From Candidatus Andersenbacteria bacterium RIFCSPHIGHO2_02_FULL_45_11 (GTDB taxonomy: Bacteria > Patescibacteriota > Andersenbacteria > UBA10190), in the NCBI GenBank assembly GCA_001817055.1, contig MHHP01000014.1:1-13339 (forward strand): 13,339 nucleotides of DNA, written 5' to 3'. The notes under the pieces were generated by a model, which saw nothing but the letters and a program-made list of their open reading frames with translations, did no database searches and was not told the origin of the DNA. The position numbers and the translations under genes were made by a program. Shown here one piece after another: positions 7,516-13,339 of the stretch (its first letter is position 1; every line of letters begins with the position of its first letter).

Positions 7516-7564
7516 ATAAGCTAACGAAGCTAATGCAGCTAAAAGCTCTTTTAGCGTGGCTGCA
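7516..7564. repeat. Convergent intergenic hairpin with three AGCTAA direct repeats
   Basis: Three perfect AGCTAA copies recur at a 9-base period directly after the PBP stop (about 7519-7542). The third merges into a near-perfect stem GCTAAAAG / CTTTTAGC (7538-7555), and an outer TGCAGC / GCTGCA pair (7534-7539, 7559-7564) competes with it. The right arm contains the exonuclease stop codon. It may serve as a two-way transcription end between converging genes, but neither strand has a following U-tract, so a classical intrinsic terminator is not supported. Confidence 0.4.
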
Positions 7565-8261
7565 TAAACTGCCTCCAGCGCTCGTATAGCTTTGTGGTAG
7601 CAATAAGATCCCTCGCATTATACCGAGCAATATCAAGGCCCCTGCCATCTTTGTACGCAGTACCAACTTCTTTTCCCGAGATATCTCCACCCTTCGGGCT
7701 TTCAATACCCATCGCCTGTGTCCATAGATGCAAACTCCCCGCCCTACGAACAGCCCCATAATAGGAAAGCTGATCTAGTAAATCAACGTGCACAATCCCG
7801 CCCCACGACTTGTTATTAAAACGATTACTCATAAGGTCTCGGGTTATATGAACCCCGTTCGCACCTGAGCGAGCAATAAGATACGGAATATCAAAGCCGC
7901 GCCCATTGAACGTAATGCATTGGTCATATTCTCCAATCCCGCCCCAAAAAGCTTCCAGCATACTTTTTTCATTCCTCTGCTTATACGTCATGTCGCCATC
8001 AACAATCTCTCCAATTTCTTGACCTGGGGCTTGGAACGAAACAACACCACTTTTTCGTTCAACATCATACACACCCAGAACTACCACCTGGCCGATAAGG
8101 GGGGAAAACTGTAAATCCTGCATATAGGTCGCTAGCTCTTCATCATATTTTGCCGTACCCGCAGCAGCGCGGATGCGCCCCAAAATATCTTGTTGCGTGT
8201 ATTCGTCTAAAGACGAAAAATCAGCGCCAACAGTTTCAATATCCACTACAACAGAACGCAT
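7551..8261 (-). CDS. PolB-type DEDDy 3'-5' exonuclease
   Basis: The 236-residue protein resembles stand-alone '3'-5' exonuclease related to DNA polymerase B' proteins. Exonuclease motif I is VVVDIET (D7, E9), motif II is TFNGRGFDIPYL (D124) and motif III is RYNARDLIATTKLYERW (Y214-x3-D218), the DEDDy form. It probably digests single-stranded 3' ends in repair or proofreading. The ATG at 8261 is preferred over a GTG at 8279, because AGGGAG, one of the few Shine-Dalgarno-like sites in the window, lies just upstream of it and motif I normally starts at the N-terminus. It overlaps the end of the small upstream gene by 16 bases, so it is part of the dnaN-recF operon. Its 3' end converges on the PBP gene. 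Confidence 0.85.
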   Translation of the reverse strand: MRSVVVDIETVGADFSSLDEYTQQDILGRIRAAAGTAKYDEELATYMQDLQFSPLIGQVVVLGVYDVERKSGVVSFQAPGQEIGEIVDGDMTYKQRNEKSMLEAFWGGIGEYDQCITFNGRGFDIPYLIARSGANGVHITRDLMSNRFNNKSWGGIVHVDLLDQLSYYGAVRRAGSLHLWTQAMGIESPKGGDISGKEVGTAYKDGRGLDIARYNARDLIATTKLYERWRQFMQPR

Positions 8262-8512
8262 ATACTCCCTATTGTGCACCCAAGCTCGCGCTGTGCAAAG
8301 AGGCGAAGATCATATTCGTGCACCAGAACTGCTTGCGCTAACGCGCAAGTTCCAGCCCGAATAGTAATACCACTACCCCCATCATTCCTGCACTGAATGC
8401 GCTGAGAACGCAATGCGGTCTGCAAAAAACGTTCAATACCATAGCCAATATCGCTCCCAGAGATAGCCGTCACTCGCTCACTAAACAGCTTCGATATATT
8501 CTCAAGTGCCAT
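8246..8512 (-). CDS. Small DciA/DUF721-like protein (possible helicase-loading factor)
   Basis: The 88-residue protein starts two bases after the recF stop (TAA GG ATG) and overlaps the exonuclease start, so it is translationally coupled on both sides. Its C-terminal half (GITIRAGTCALAQAVLVHEYDL, then LRLFAQRELGCTIGSICVL) fits the DUF721/DciA pattern: a beta strand with small residues, 'A-x-E/Q-L', a helix, then LG...I.V. DciA helps load the replicative helicase DnaB in bacteria without DnaC, and it is often encoded next to recF. It is short for the family, carrying only the core domain. The assignment rests on pattern and position, not on an invariant motif. Confidence 0.6.
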   Translation of the reverse strand: MALENISKLFSERVTAISGSDIGYGIERFLQTALRSQRIQCRNDGGSGITIRAGTCALAQAVLVHEYDLRLFAQRELGCTIGSICVLL

Positions 8513-8514
8513 CC

Positions 8515-9585
8515 TTAATACGATGCCTGACTAAACGAACGTACGTCAATGATCGCGGTTTCGCTCTTGGCCCTAATTTCATCAGGAAGATGGCTGCACG
8601 TCATAATAATCTGAGATGCGCTAATATACTCCAGCAAAGACTTTTGACGATCAGGGTCCAACTCGCTCAAGACTTCATCAAAAAGTAACAAGGGGTCTTG
8701 GCCCAAAAGCTGCTTCATAAAGCTAAAAGCAGCCACCTTACACGCAACGGCAAGCCCTCTCATTTGCCCACGAGACAGCACAGCAGAAACAGGGCGACCA
8801 TCAACCTTCGCCTCAAAGTCATCACGATGCGGACCATATAAAGTATATCGATAACGTTGTTCATACTTCCAAGAATCATCCAGGAGATCTCGGAAAGATT
8901 CCATATTCGCAGCCCCAGGAACGAACATAAGCTCAAGCCCGAGCTTCTCACGAAAAAGTGCTTCATATATAGCAGGGACCTGGGATGCCAGATAGTCTGT
9001 AAATAATGTTCTATGAGACCAGACTGCGCGAGCATGCTCAACCAAAAGATCAGTCCACGGCCCAATCTCTGCGCTACTCTTTGCATGCTTGAGCGCAGCG
9101 TTCCGTTGTCGCAGGGCCCGATGATATTGCACAACACTTGCAAGGTAGTTGTTATTACTTGCCAATGAAGTATTAAGAAAATTTCTTCTTCCAACCGGGC
9201 CACGAGAAAACAAAAAAGCGTCTTCGGGTAAAAATACCACCAATGGGTACTGCCCAAAAAACATTACCGGGGAAACAGGTGCGCTGTTTTCTGTAATGCG
9301 GACCGCTTTTGTTAGCACATTATAGGCAACCATAAGCCCGGCACTTCCATGCCCATAATCAACTTGCCCCTGAACAACAAAATTGTCCTTTCCCCACCCC
9401 ACACACTCTTCATTACGAGCACGGAACGATTTCCCCCGCAACAACACCACGAGCGCTTCAAGGAAATTAGTTTTTCCACTTGCATTGGGGGCAAGTACTG
9501 CAACAAGGGGCGCGGAAGGTATAGCAATAGGTGCAGGAAGGGTAAGGTTTCGAAATTGATGAATACTTACAGACAAGACTTTCAT
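8515..9585 (-). CDS. recF: RecF DNA repair / gap-binding ATPase
   Basis: RecF is an SMC-like ABC ATPase that binds single-strand gaps and helps RecOR load RecA. From the ATG at 9585 it has 356 residues, a normal length. It shows MKVLSVSIHQFRN at the N-terminus, the P-loop APNASGKTN (32-40), YGPHRDDFE (~250-258), the ABC signature LSRGQMRGLAVA (270-281) and Walker B LLLFDEVLSELD (299-310). The first Walker A glycine is replaced by alanine (A32), which is unusual. A GTG at 9591 would add two residues. It follows dnaN by fewer than ten bases in the operon order dnaA-dnaN-recF, which is conserved in bacteria. Confidence 0.95.
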   Translation of the reverse strand: MKVLSVSIHQFRNLTLPAPIAIPSAPLVAVLAPNASGKTNFLEALVVLLRGKSFRARNEECVGWGKDNFVVQGQVDYGHGSAGLMVAYNVLTKAVRITENSAPVSPVMFFGQYPLVVFLPEDAFLFSRGPVGRRNFLNTSLASNNNYLASVVQYHRALRQRNAALKHAKSSAEIGPWTDLLVEHARAVWSHRTLFTDYLASQVPAIYEALFREKLGLELMFVPGAANMESFRDLLDDSWKYEQRYRYTLYGPHRDDFEAKVDGRPVSAVLSRGQMRGLAVACKVAAFSFMKQLLGQDPLLLFDEVLSELDPDRQKSLLEYISASQIIMTCSHLPDEIRAKSETAIIDVRSFSQASY

Positions 9586-9594
9586 ACGCACTTT

Positions 9595-10695
9595 TCAAAC
9601 CTGGATTGGCATCACAACGTACACGTACGCATCCTCCTTGCTATGCCTACGAAAAACAACCGGTTCATGCTTGCCAGAAAAGTACCCCTCACATACATCG
9701 CCCGCAATATGTGCAATACCCTCAAGAAGATACTGCACATTCATCAATACATCTATATCATCTCCGGTTCCCTCAATTTCACACCGAACCTCTCCCTCAC
9801 CATTTTCCCCACCACCAACACGAGCAGTAAGCTCACCCTCGGACGGACGAATAGATAACGAAACCCTTTTTGAGTCTCGGGGAAGAAAAACTGATATCGT
9901 TTTTAACGCTCGTGAAAATTCATCGCGATTAATACGCACCTCCGTTGTATGTGTTGTAGGAATAATATCTTCATATTTCGGATACACACCATCTACAAGG
10001 CGAGATGTAACCTCGATATGAGACGATTCAAAAGAAACGTAATTTTCATGAGGTGTTACCGTAACATCTCCAACCTGAGCAAATAACCTAGCAACCTCCT
10101 GGGCAGAAGAAAGTGGCAAAAGCACAGAAACCTCGCGCACAGAGGGGGTAAGTGCAGTATATTCCGCGAGACGAAAACTATCCGTTGCGGCCACATGAAG
10201 ACCGCCGTCCCTCCAAGACAATATAACACTCCGAATTTCTGGCCTGGTTTCTTCTCGAGTTGCGGCAAATAACGTACTTGCAATAGCCTCACACAAAACC
10301 GTTGAAGAGATAGTAATGCCATCTGTTGCAGATTTTTCTGGTAAGAGTGGGTATTCTTCCGGATCAGCAGAAGAAAATTGAGCAGTAAACCCCTTTGTGG
10401 AAACTATTACAGTCCGCTCTTTCTTTTCTATTGTGATTGGATGAGTTTTTGGGAGCTGCTGGACGTATTCAAATAACTTCTTTGCAGAAATAGCACAACT
10501 ACCCTCTTCTCCCATTTTTCCCCCAACTACCGTACGCACCCCAATCTCTAAATCAGTACTTGTAAGAACAAGGGTGTTTTGCTGTGTATGTAACAAAACA
10601 TTTGCGAGAATAGGGAGCTGAGAATTCCTCCCCGCAATGGGGGCCGTTTGAGAAATGCCTCGTAAAAGATTTTCCTGCGTGCACGTGAACTTCAT
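9595..10695 (-). CDS. dnaN: DNA polymerase III sliding clamp (beta subunit)
   Basis: The beta clamp is a ring that tethers replicative polymerase to DNA. The 366-residue product from the ATG at 10695 starts MKFTCTQENLLRGI and ends VVFRRHSKEDAYVYVVMPIQV, typical of the family. In between are PILANVLLHT, LTSTDLEIGVRT, ISAKKLFEYV, RLAEYT and RLVDGVYPKYEDIIP. A longer frame opens at 10779, but those 28 extra residues lie in the origin region with its DnaA boxes and do not resemble clamp sequence. dnaN is separated from dnaA by 206 bases and followed closely by recF. A -10 box (TATAAT) is present 21 bases before the ATG. Confidence 0.97.
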   Translation of the reverse strand: MKFTCTQENLLRGISQTAPIAGRNSQLPILANVLLHTQQNTLVLTSTDLEIGVRTVVGGKMGEEGSCAISAKKLFEYVQQLPKTHPITIEKKERTVIVSTKGFTAQFSSADPEEYPLLPEKSATDGITISSTVLCEAIASTLFAATREETRPEIRSVILSWRDGGLHVAATDSFRLAEYTALTPSVREVSVLLPLSSAQEVARLFAQVGDVTVTPHENYVSFESSHIEVTSRLVDGVYPKYEDIIPTTHTTEVRINRDEFSRALKTISVFLPRDSKRVSLSIRPSEGELTARVGGGENGEGEVRCEIEGTGDDIDVLMNVQYLLEGIAHIAGDVCEGYFSGKHEPVVFRRHSKEDAYVYVVMPIQV

Positions 10696-10745
10696 AATAA
10701 TATAAGGTAGTACGTTATTATAGAGGGCTAAATTTCTGTGGATAT
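10696..10745 (-). promoter_or_regulatory. Putative dnaN promoter with a DnaA box at the -35 position
   Basis: On the minus strand a TATAAT (722 down to 717 in the 10,000s) lies 21 bases before the dnaN ATG, giving a leader of about 15 bases with no Shine-Dalgarno sequence. At the -35 distance there is no TTGACA. Instead the ATATCCACA DnaA-box-like sequence (10745 down to 10737) begins exactly there, so DnaA binding could control dnaN. Confidence 0.45.
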
Positions 10746-10901
10746 GGCGTTTTCTCGCCTCTATATAGGCAAGAGCCACTCGGAAAACCTGTGAATAAAA
10801 GAGCGCTAAACTGTGGATGAATTGGGGACGAGTGTGTATGAATTATGGTATATACCCAGGAATTCCCCAGATTACCACCGTTTGTGCACGCGTCTTCCAC
10901 A
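10696..10901. other. oriC: Probable oriC core: dnaA-dnaN intergenic DnaA-box array and AT-rich unwinding region
   Basis: This gene-free 206-base stretch carries four DnaA-box-like 9-mers, all reading 5'-3' on the minus strand: TCATACACA (10841-10833), TCATCCACA (10820-10812), TTATTCACA (10798-10790, fits TTWTNCACA) and ATATCCACA (10745-10737). A weaker GCGTGCACA lies at 10891-10883. The stretch between the last box and dnaN (10696-10730) is very AT-rich and could be the unwinding element. After the last box come a short GC-rich step (GCCC) and then CTATAATAACGTACTACC, loosely like a DnaA-trio. Small hairpins (GGCG..CGCC at 10746-10759; GCCT..AGGC at 10757-10770) are also present. Known biology: oriC commonly flanks dnaA. 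The sampled strand-composition flip is located here too. Confidence 0.72.
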
Positions 10902-12302
10902 TCAGGCATAGATTCGTTCTCGTAAAAAAAGTACTTCTTGTGATAGCTCTTCGTCTTGTTCAATTAACTTCTCTATTTTTTCGCACGCATGCATTGCTGT
11001 GGTGTGGTCTCTTCCACTGAAGTGTTCCCCAATAGATGGGAACGACATGCTGCTTTCTTTGCGAAGGAGGTACATGGCAACCTGGCGAGGCCGTACTATT
11101 TCCTTTTTTCGGGATTTCCCACAAAGGTCGGTATGGGAGATGTTGTAATAAGAGCTAATTGCATCGATGATTTCCTGTACATTAATCGTTTTGCGCTGGG
11201 GCTTTGTAAGGGTGTCTTTAAGGATTCGTTTTGTTTGTTCGATGGTTACTTTTTCATTATGGAATTCTGAGTGCCCCGCAACTTGATTAAAGGCGCCCTC
11301 TAGGTCTCGTACGTTGCTTTGGACATTTTTTGCAATAAATACCAATACGTCTTGATCGATTGGGACTCCTCGCAAGTCTCGTTTTTCTTGAAGGATAGCG
11401 AGGCGTGTTTCGTAGTCTGGTTTTTTTATGTCGGCGATCATACCCGCTGCAAGGCGAGAAGAGAGGCGCTCTTGGAGTGTTGGGATAGCGCTTGGGGGCC
11501 GATCTGAGCTTAAGATAAGCTGTTTATTTTGCCCATAGAGTGAATTAAAGGTGTAAAACAATTCTTCTTGGGTTTTGTCTTTCCCGGCAAAGAACTGCAC
11601 GTCGTCGATAATAAGTACATCGACGTTACGATATCGTTTTTTGAATTGCTGAGTAGTTTGTTCTTGGAGGGATTCCACAAATTCATTCGCAAACTTCTCA
11701 GAAGCAACATACATGACGGTGAATGATGGATTTGCGTCTAGGATTGCATTCCCCACCGCTTGGAGGAGGTGTGTTTTACCAAGACCAACTCCCCCATAAA
11801 TAAATAGAGGGTTATAAGCTTCTCCTGGCCTGTTTGCCACTGCTCTGCATGCTGCGTGTGCAATTTCGTTGCTTGTTCCAACAACGAACGTATCAAATGT
11901 GTATTTTGCATTGAGTGGAATAGATGAAGATGACGCGCCCGCTCCGCGCCCGATTCTCGTGGGTGTAGACGGCTGCTGGTTGTCTGTAGTGGGAAGTGGT
12001 TGGTTTTTTTGTGCAACGATTCGCACATTCTTTTTTACAACACGTTGAGCTGTGGTCTGGGATGGAACGGAGAATTTTACATCAGCAATCGTGGTATCAA
12101 CGCCCTGGAGTGTTTCCAGGATAAGAGAGCGATACTTTTTTGAGAGCCACACGTGGGCAAAGGGATTTTTTGTTTCAATGGTGACCATCCCATCTGCGCG
12201 GTCTGTAATGGAAGTGTTTCTGAACCAGGTAAGAAAGTTGCTACGGCTCACTCGAAGCTCAAGCTGATCTAGTACTACTTTCCAAATCTGGTCGTCTTTC
12301 AT
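10902..12302 (-). CDS. dnaA: Chromosomal replication initiator DnaA
   Basis: DnaA binds oriC boxes, melts the DNA and recruits the helicase. The 466-residue product from the ATG at 12302 has domain I (MKDDQIWKVVLDQLE, FLTWFRNTS), a Gln/Pro/Ser-rich linker (~95-130), and AAA+ domain III. Domain III shows YNPLFIYGGVGLGKTHLL (Walker A 170-177), VLIIDDVQFF (Walker B), LILSSDRPP (sensor 1) and QERLSSRL (arginine finger region). Domain IV has the DNA-binding signature FSGRDHTTAMHACEKI (~428-443). An upstream ATG (12323) would add MIRYRVH, but it overlaps the likely -10 box and a DnaA box, so 12302 is preferred. The plus strand across this gene is G-rich, unlike the region to its left. It is divergent from rpmH. 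Confidence 0.97.
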   Translation of the reverse strand: MKDDQIWKVVLDQLELRVSRSNFLTWFRNTSITDRADGMVTIETKNPFAHVWLSKKYRSLILETLQGVDTTIADVKFSVPSQTTAQRVVKKNVRIVAQKNQPLPTTDNQQPSTPTRIGRGAGASSSSIPLNAKYTFDTFVVGTSNEIAHAACRAVANRPGEAYNPLFIYGGVGLGKTHLLQAVGNAILDANPSFTVMYVASEKFANEFVESLQEQTTQQFKKRYRNVDVLIIDDVQFFAGKDKTQEELFYTFNSLYGQNKQLILSSDRPPSAIPTLQERLSSRLAAGMIADIKKPDYETRLAILQEKRDLRGVPIDQDVLVFIAKNVQSNVRDLEGAFNQVAGHSEFHNEKVTIEQTKRILKDTLTKPQRKTINVQEIIDAISSYYNISHTDLCGKSRKKEIVRPRQVAMYLLRKESSMSFPSIGEHFSGRDHTTAMHACEKIEKLIEQDEELSQEVLFLRERIYA

Positions 12303-12342
12303 ATGCACCCGATATCGTATCATGGTTATCCACAGTTGTGTA
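12303..12342 (-). promoter_or_regulatory. Putative autoregulated dnaA promoter
   Basis: On the minus strand an extended -10 TGATACGAT (hexamer 12319 down to 12314) is preceded, at 17 bases, by TACACA (12342 down to 12337; 4 of 6 matches to TTGACA). Transcription would start around 12307, about five bases before the ATG at 12302. A perfect DnaA box (12326-12334) lies in the spacer, a classic layout for repression of dnaA by DnaA. Confidence 0.5.
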
Positions 12343-12382
12343 CACAGGTAGTGTGGGTATTTTGTGGAAAAGGTGTGTATAA
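12326..12382. other. DnaA-box cluster between dnaA and rpmH (second origin half or regulatory)
   Basis: The cluster has TTATCCACA (12326-12334, plus strand, perfect consensus), TTTTCCACA (minus strand, 12371-12363) and TTATACACA (minus strand, 12382-12374). The last two are 11 bp apart in the same orientation, about one helical turn. Weaker relatives are a TGTGTACAC palindromic motif near 12338 and TGTGGGTAT (12352-12360). Together with the array between dnaA and dnaN this gives the two-part arrangement known from several bacteria, and it also overlaps the dnaA promoter. Confidence 0.68.
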
Positions 12383-12391
12383 CAAAATTGC

Positions 12392-12427
12392 TTGACTTGC
12401 GTACGCGGATGACTCATTATAAACCAC
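12392..12427 (+). promoter_or_regulatory. Putative rpmH promoter giving a leaderless mRNA
   Basis: TTGACT (12392-12397, 5 of 6 to consensus) and CATTAT (12415-12420, 4 of 6) are separated by exactly 17 bases. The rpmH ATG comes seven bases after the -10, so transcription should begin at or next to the ATG. This is the best-formed two-box promoter in the window. Confidence 0.6.
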
Positions 12428-12565
12428 ATGCCAAAGCGAACCTACCAACCAAGCAAGCGCCGCCGTTCTCGCCGATTTGGCTTCCTCTCGAGATTAAAGA
12501 AGCATGCTGCTGTCTTGTCTCGTCGTCGAAAGCGCGGTCGTAAGCGGATTTCTCCAAAAAAGTAA
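12428..12565 (+). CDS. rpmH: 50S ribosomal protein L34
   Basis: The product is a 45-residue, very Arg/Lys-rich protein: MPKRTYQPSKRRRSRRFGFL, then ARG/LYS-rich repeats ending GRKRISPKK. It matches the L34 family in length and in the KRTYQPSKRKR...GF...L..RR.KGRKR pattern. L34 is a structural part of the large ribosomal subunit. It has its own promoter directly upstream, and rnpA follows two bases after the stop, the usual bacterial order next to dnaA. Confidence 0.97.
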   Translation: MPKRTYQPSKRRRSRRFGFLSRLKKHAAVLSRRRKRGRKRISPKK

Positions 12566-12567
12566 CA

Positions 12568-12912
12568 ATGCTTTCGCCAAAGCATAGGCTTGCCAAAACT
12601 GCGGACATCCAGCAGGTTATTCGATTGGGAAAGCGCGTCCAGACCCCCTTTGCCACGCTGTATATTCTTATTCCCGCACTCACTACCCATACCCGAATCT
12701 CTTGTGTTGTGGGAAAGAAGGTTGATAAATCTGCGGTGGGGCGACACAGAATCCAGCGCAGGCTTCGCGCGGCAGCATCTGCCCTTCCTCTTATGCAAGG
12801 CAATCCGTATGATATGGTAATAGTCGCGAGTAACACCCAGGCGCGCTCAATAAACATTGAGGAAATAACTACACATATAGCCCATGCAATTACAACAGCA
12901 CATTCTACGTAA
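12568..12912 (+). CDS. rnpA: Ribonuclease P protein component
   Basis: This protein cofactor binds the RNase P RNA and helps process tRNA 5' ends. The 114-residue product starts MLSPKHRLAKTADIQQVI (family: ...RL....DF..V...G). It has RISCVVGKKVDKSAVGRHRIQRRLR, the basic helix that normally reads AVxRNRxKRxLRE, and later PYDMVIVA. The asparagine of the RNR motif is histidine here (RHR), a mild departure. It starts two bases after rpmH without a Shine-Dalgarno sequence, implying coupled translation, and overlaps yidD by 29 bases. Confidence 0.93.
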   Translation: MLSPKHRLAKTADIQQVIRLGKRVQTPFATLYILIPALTTHTRISCVVGKKVDKSAVGRHRIQRRLRAAASALPLMQGNPYDMVIVASNTQARSINIEEITTHIAHAITTAHST

Positions 12913-13099
12913 GCCTATTGCCTGGTATCAAGCAGCACACTATATTCTTGGAGCCAAGAGAGTCTGCCGTTTTGAGCCAACGTGTTCTCGGTACACCGCG
13001 CAAGCGATAGCACGTCACGGCATGCTTGGAGTATGGATGGGAATGAAACGAATTGCTCGTTGTCACCCATTTTCAGCGGGAGGATATGACCCTGTATGA
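12884..13099 (+). CDS. yidD: YidD membrane protein insertion efficiency factor
   Basis: YidD is a small inner-membrane-associated protein that assists YidC-dependent insertion. The 71-residue product contains the family hallmarks RVCRFEPTCSRYTAQAI, RCHPFSAGGYDPV and an amphipathic N-terminal helix (PIAWYQAAHYILG). It starts inside the end of rnpA (29-base overlap) and its TGA stop shares bases with the yidC start (ATGA), so translation of the rnpA-yidD-yidC block is coupled. Confidence 0.95.
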   Translation: MQLQQHILRKPIAWYQAAHYILGAKRVCRFEPTCSRYTAQAIARHGMLGVWMGMKRIARCHPFSAGGYDPV

Positions 13100-13339
13100 A
13101 TATATTTTCTTTTCTCTATAACGAGGCCTTATTCCGCCCCCTATTAAACCTCTTGATAGGGATTACGAACGTATTGCCAGGCCATAGTGTTGGGTGGGCT
13201 ATTATTTTTGTTACCATTATTGTCCGGCTTATCCTCCTGCCTTCCTTTTTGCATCAGGCAAAAGCGATGCAAAAAAACCAGGAAAAAATGAAGAAAATCC
13301 AATCTCAGCTGGACGATGCAAAGAAGAAGCATAAAGACG
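13096..13339 (+). CDS. yidC: YidC/Oxa1 membrane insertase (partial, N-terminal 81 residues)
   Basis: YidC inserts proteins into the inner membrane alone or with SecYEG. The frame begins MNIFSFLYNEALFRPLLNLL and continues with GHSVGWAIIFVTIIVRLILLP, the first membrane helices of the short YidC type without the large periplasmic domain. A charged coiled-coil-like stretch (KAMQKNQEKMKKIQSQLDDA) follows, as in the cytoplasmic hairpin. The gene runs off the right edge. The start overlaps the yidD stop. A GGGAGG 12 bases upstream could help ribosome binding, but it is also constrained by YidD coding. Confidence 0.93.
   Translation, partial: MNIFSFLYNEALFRPLLNLLIGITNVLPGHSVGWAIIFVTIIVRLILLPSFLHQAKAMQKNQEKMKKIQSQLDDAKKKHKD

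Noticed and set aside
7538..7555. Rho-independent terminator after the PBP gene
   Set aside because: The stem is good but no run of T follows on either strand, so it is listed only as a hairpin.
10696..10779. An N-terminal extension of DnaN starting at 10779
   Set aside because: The extra 28 residues do not resemble clamp sequence and would overlap a DnaA box and the likely -10 box. The family start MKFTC is at 10695.
12303..12323. DnaA starting at the ATG at 12323
   Set aside because: That ATG is part of the likely extended -10 and the predicted transcript would begin downstream of it. The normal DnaA N-terminus begins at 12302.
1..13339. A recoded UGA (Gly) genome, as in SR1/Gracilibacteria
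   Set aside because: dnaA, dnaN, yidD and the ATP-grasp gene all end at TGA exactly at their expected family C-termini.
1..13339. CRISPR arrays, insertion sequences or prophage genes
   Set aside because: No regularly spaced repeats, transposase motifs or phage genes were seen on either strand.

Overview
The window looks like the chromosomal replication-origin region of a small-genome bacterium, most likely a member of the Candidate Phyla Radiation (Patescibacteria). This placement is an inference. It rests on very tight gene packing, -10 boxes lying only a few bases upstream of start codons, few Shine-Dalgarno sequences, and a PKD-7TM / ATP-grasp-retropepsin gene pair of a kind I associate with that group. 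No rRNA or tRNA marker is present to confirm it. TGA is used as a stop by several genes (dnaA, dnaN, yidD, the ATP-grasp gene), so the code is standard and the UGA=Gly lineages (SR1/Gracilibacteria) are excluded.

Layout, left to right. Positions 1-548 (minus) hold the N-terminal half of ruvB. A 221-base gap then contains an imperfect long inverted repeat (600-733) and promoter-like sequences. A plus-strand run follows: a membrane-anchored beta-helix protein (770-1351), ruvC (1356-1814), a secreted PKD-domain / 7TM_transglut-type membrane protein (1826-3349), an ATP-grasp ligase fused to a retropepsin/RimB-like protease (3363-4670), and a class A penicillin-binding protein with two C-terminal Ig-like domains (4686-7511). 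It converges on a minus-strand replication/repair operon: a DEDDy 3'-5' exonuclease (7551-8261), a small DciA/DUF721-like protein (8246-8512), recF (8515-9585), dnaN (9595-10695) and dnaA (10902-12302). Divergent from dnaA on the plus strand is the conserved block rpmH, rnpA, yidD and the start of yidC (12428 to the end).

The origin itself appears bipartite. Four DnaA-box-like 9-mers, all in one orientation and roughly helically phased (21, 22 and 53 bp apart), lie between dnaA and dnaN. Three more lie between dnaA and rpmH. Sampled strand composition flips from C-rich to G-rich on the plus strand at the dnaN/dnaA junction. This argues that replication starts between dnaN and dnaA, which would put dnaA itself head-on to the rightward fork.

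The most interesting functional unit is 1826-4670. An exported PKD domain on a seven-helix membrane protein sits next to a cytoplasmic ATP-grasp amide ligase fused to a retropepsin-like protease. This is a putative amide-bond-making and amide-bond-breaking system, next to a peptidoglycan synthase. A recurrent regulatory style is also visible: -10 elements overlap the stop codon of the preceding gene and lie 6-10 bases from the next ATG, suggesting leaderless or near-leaderless mRNAs inside what looks like an operon.
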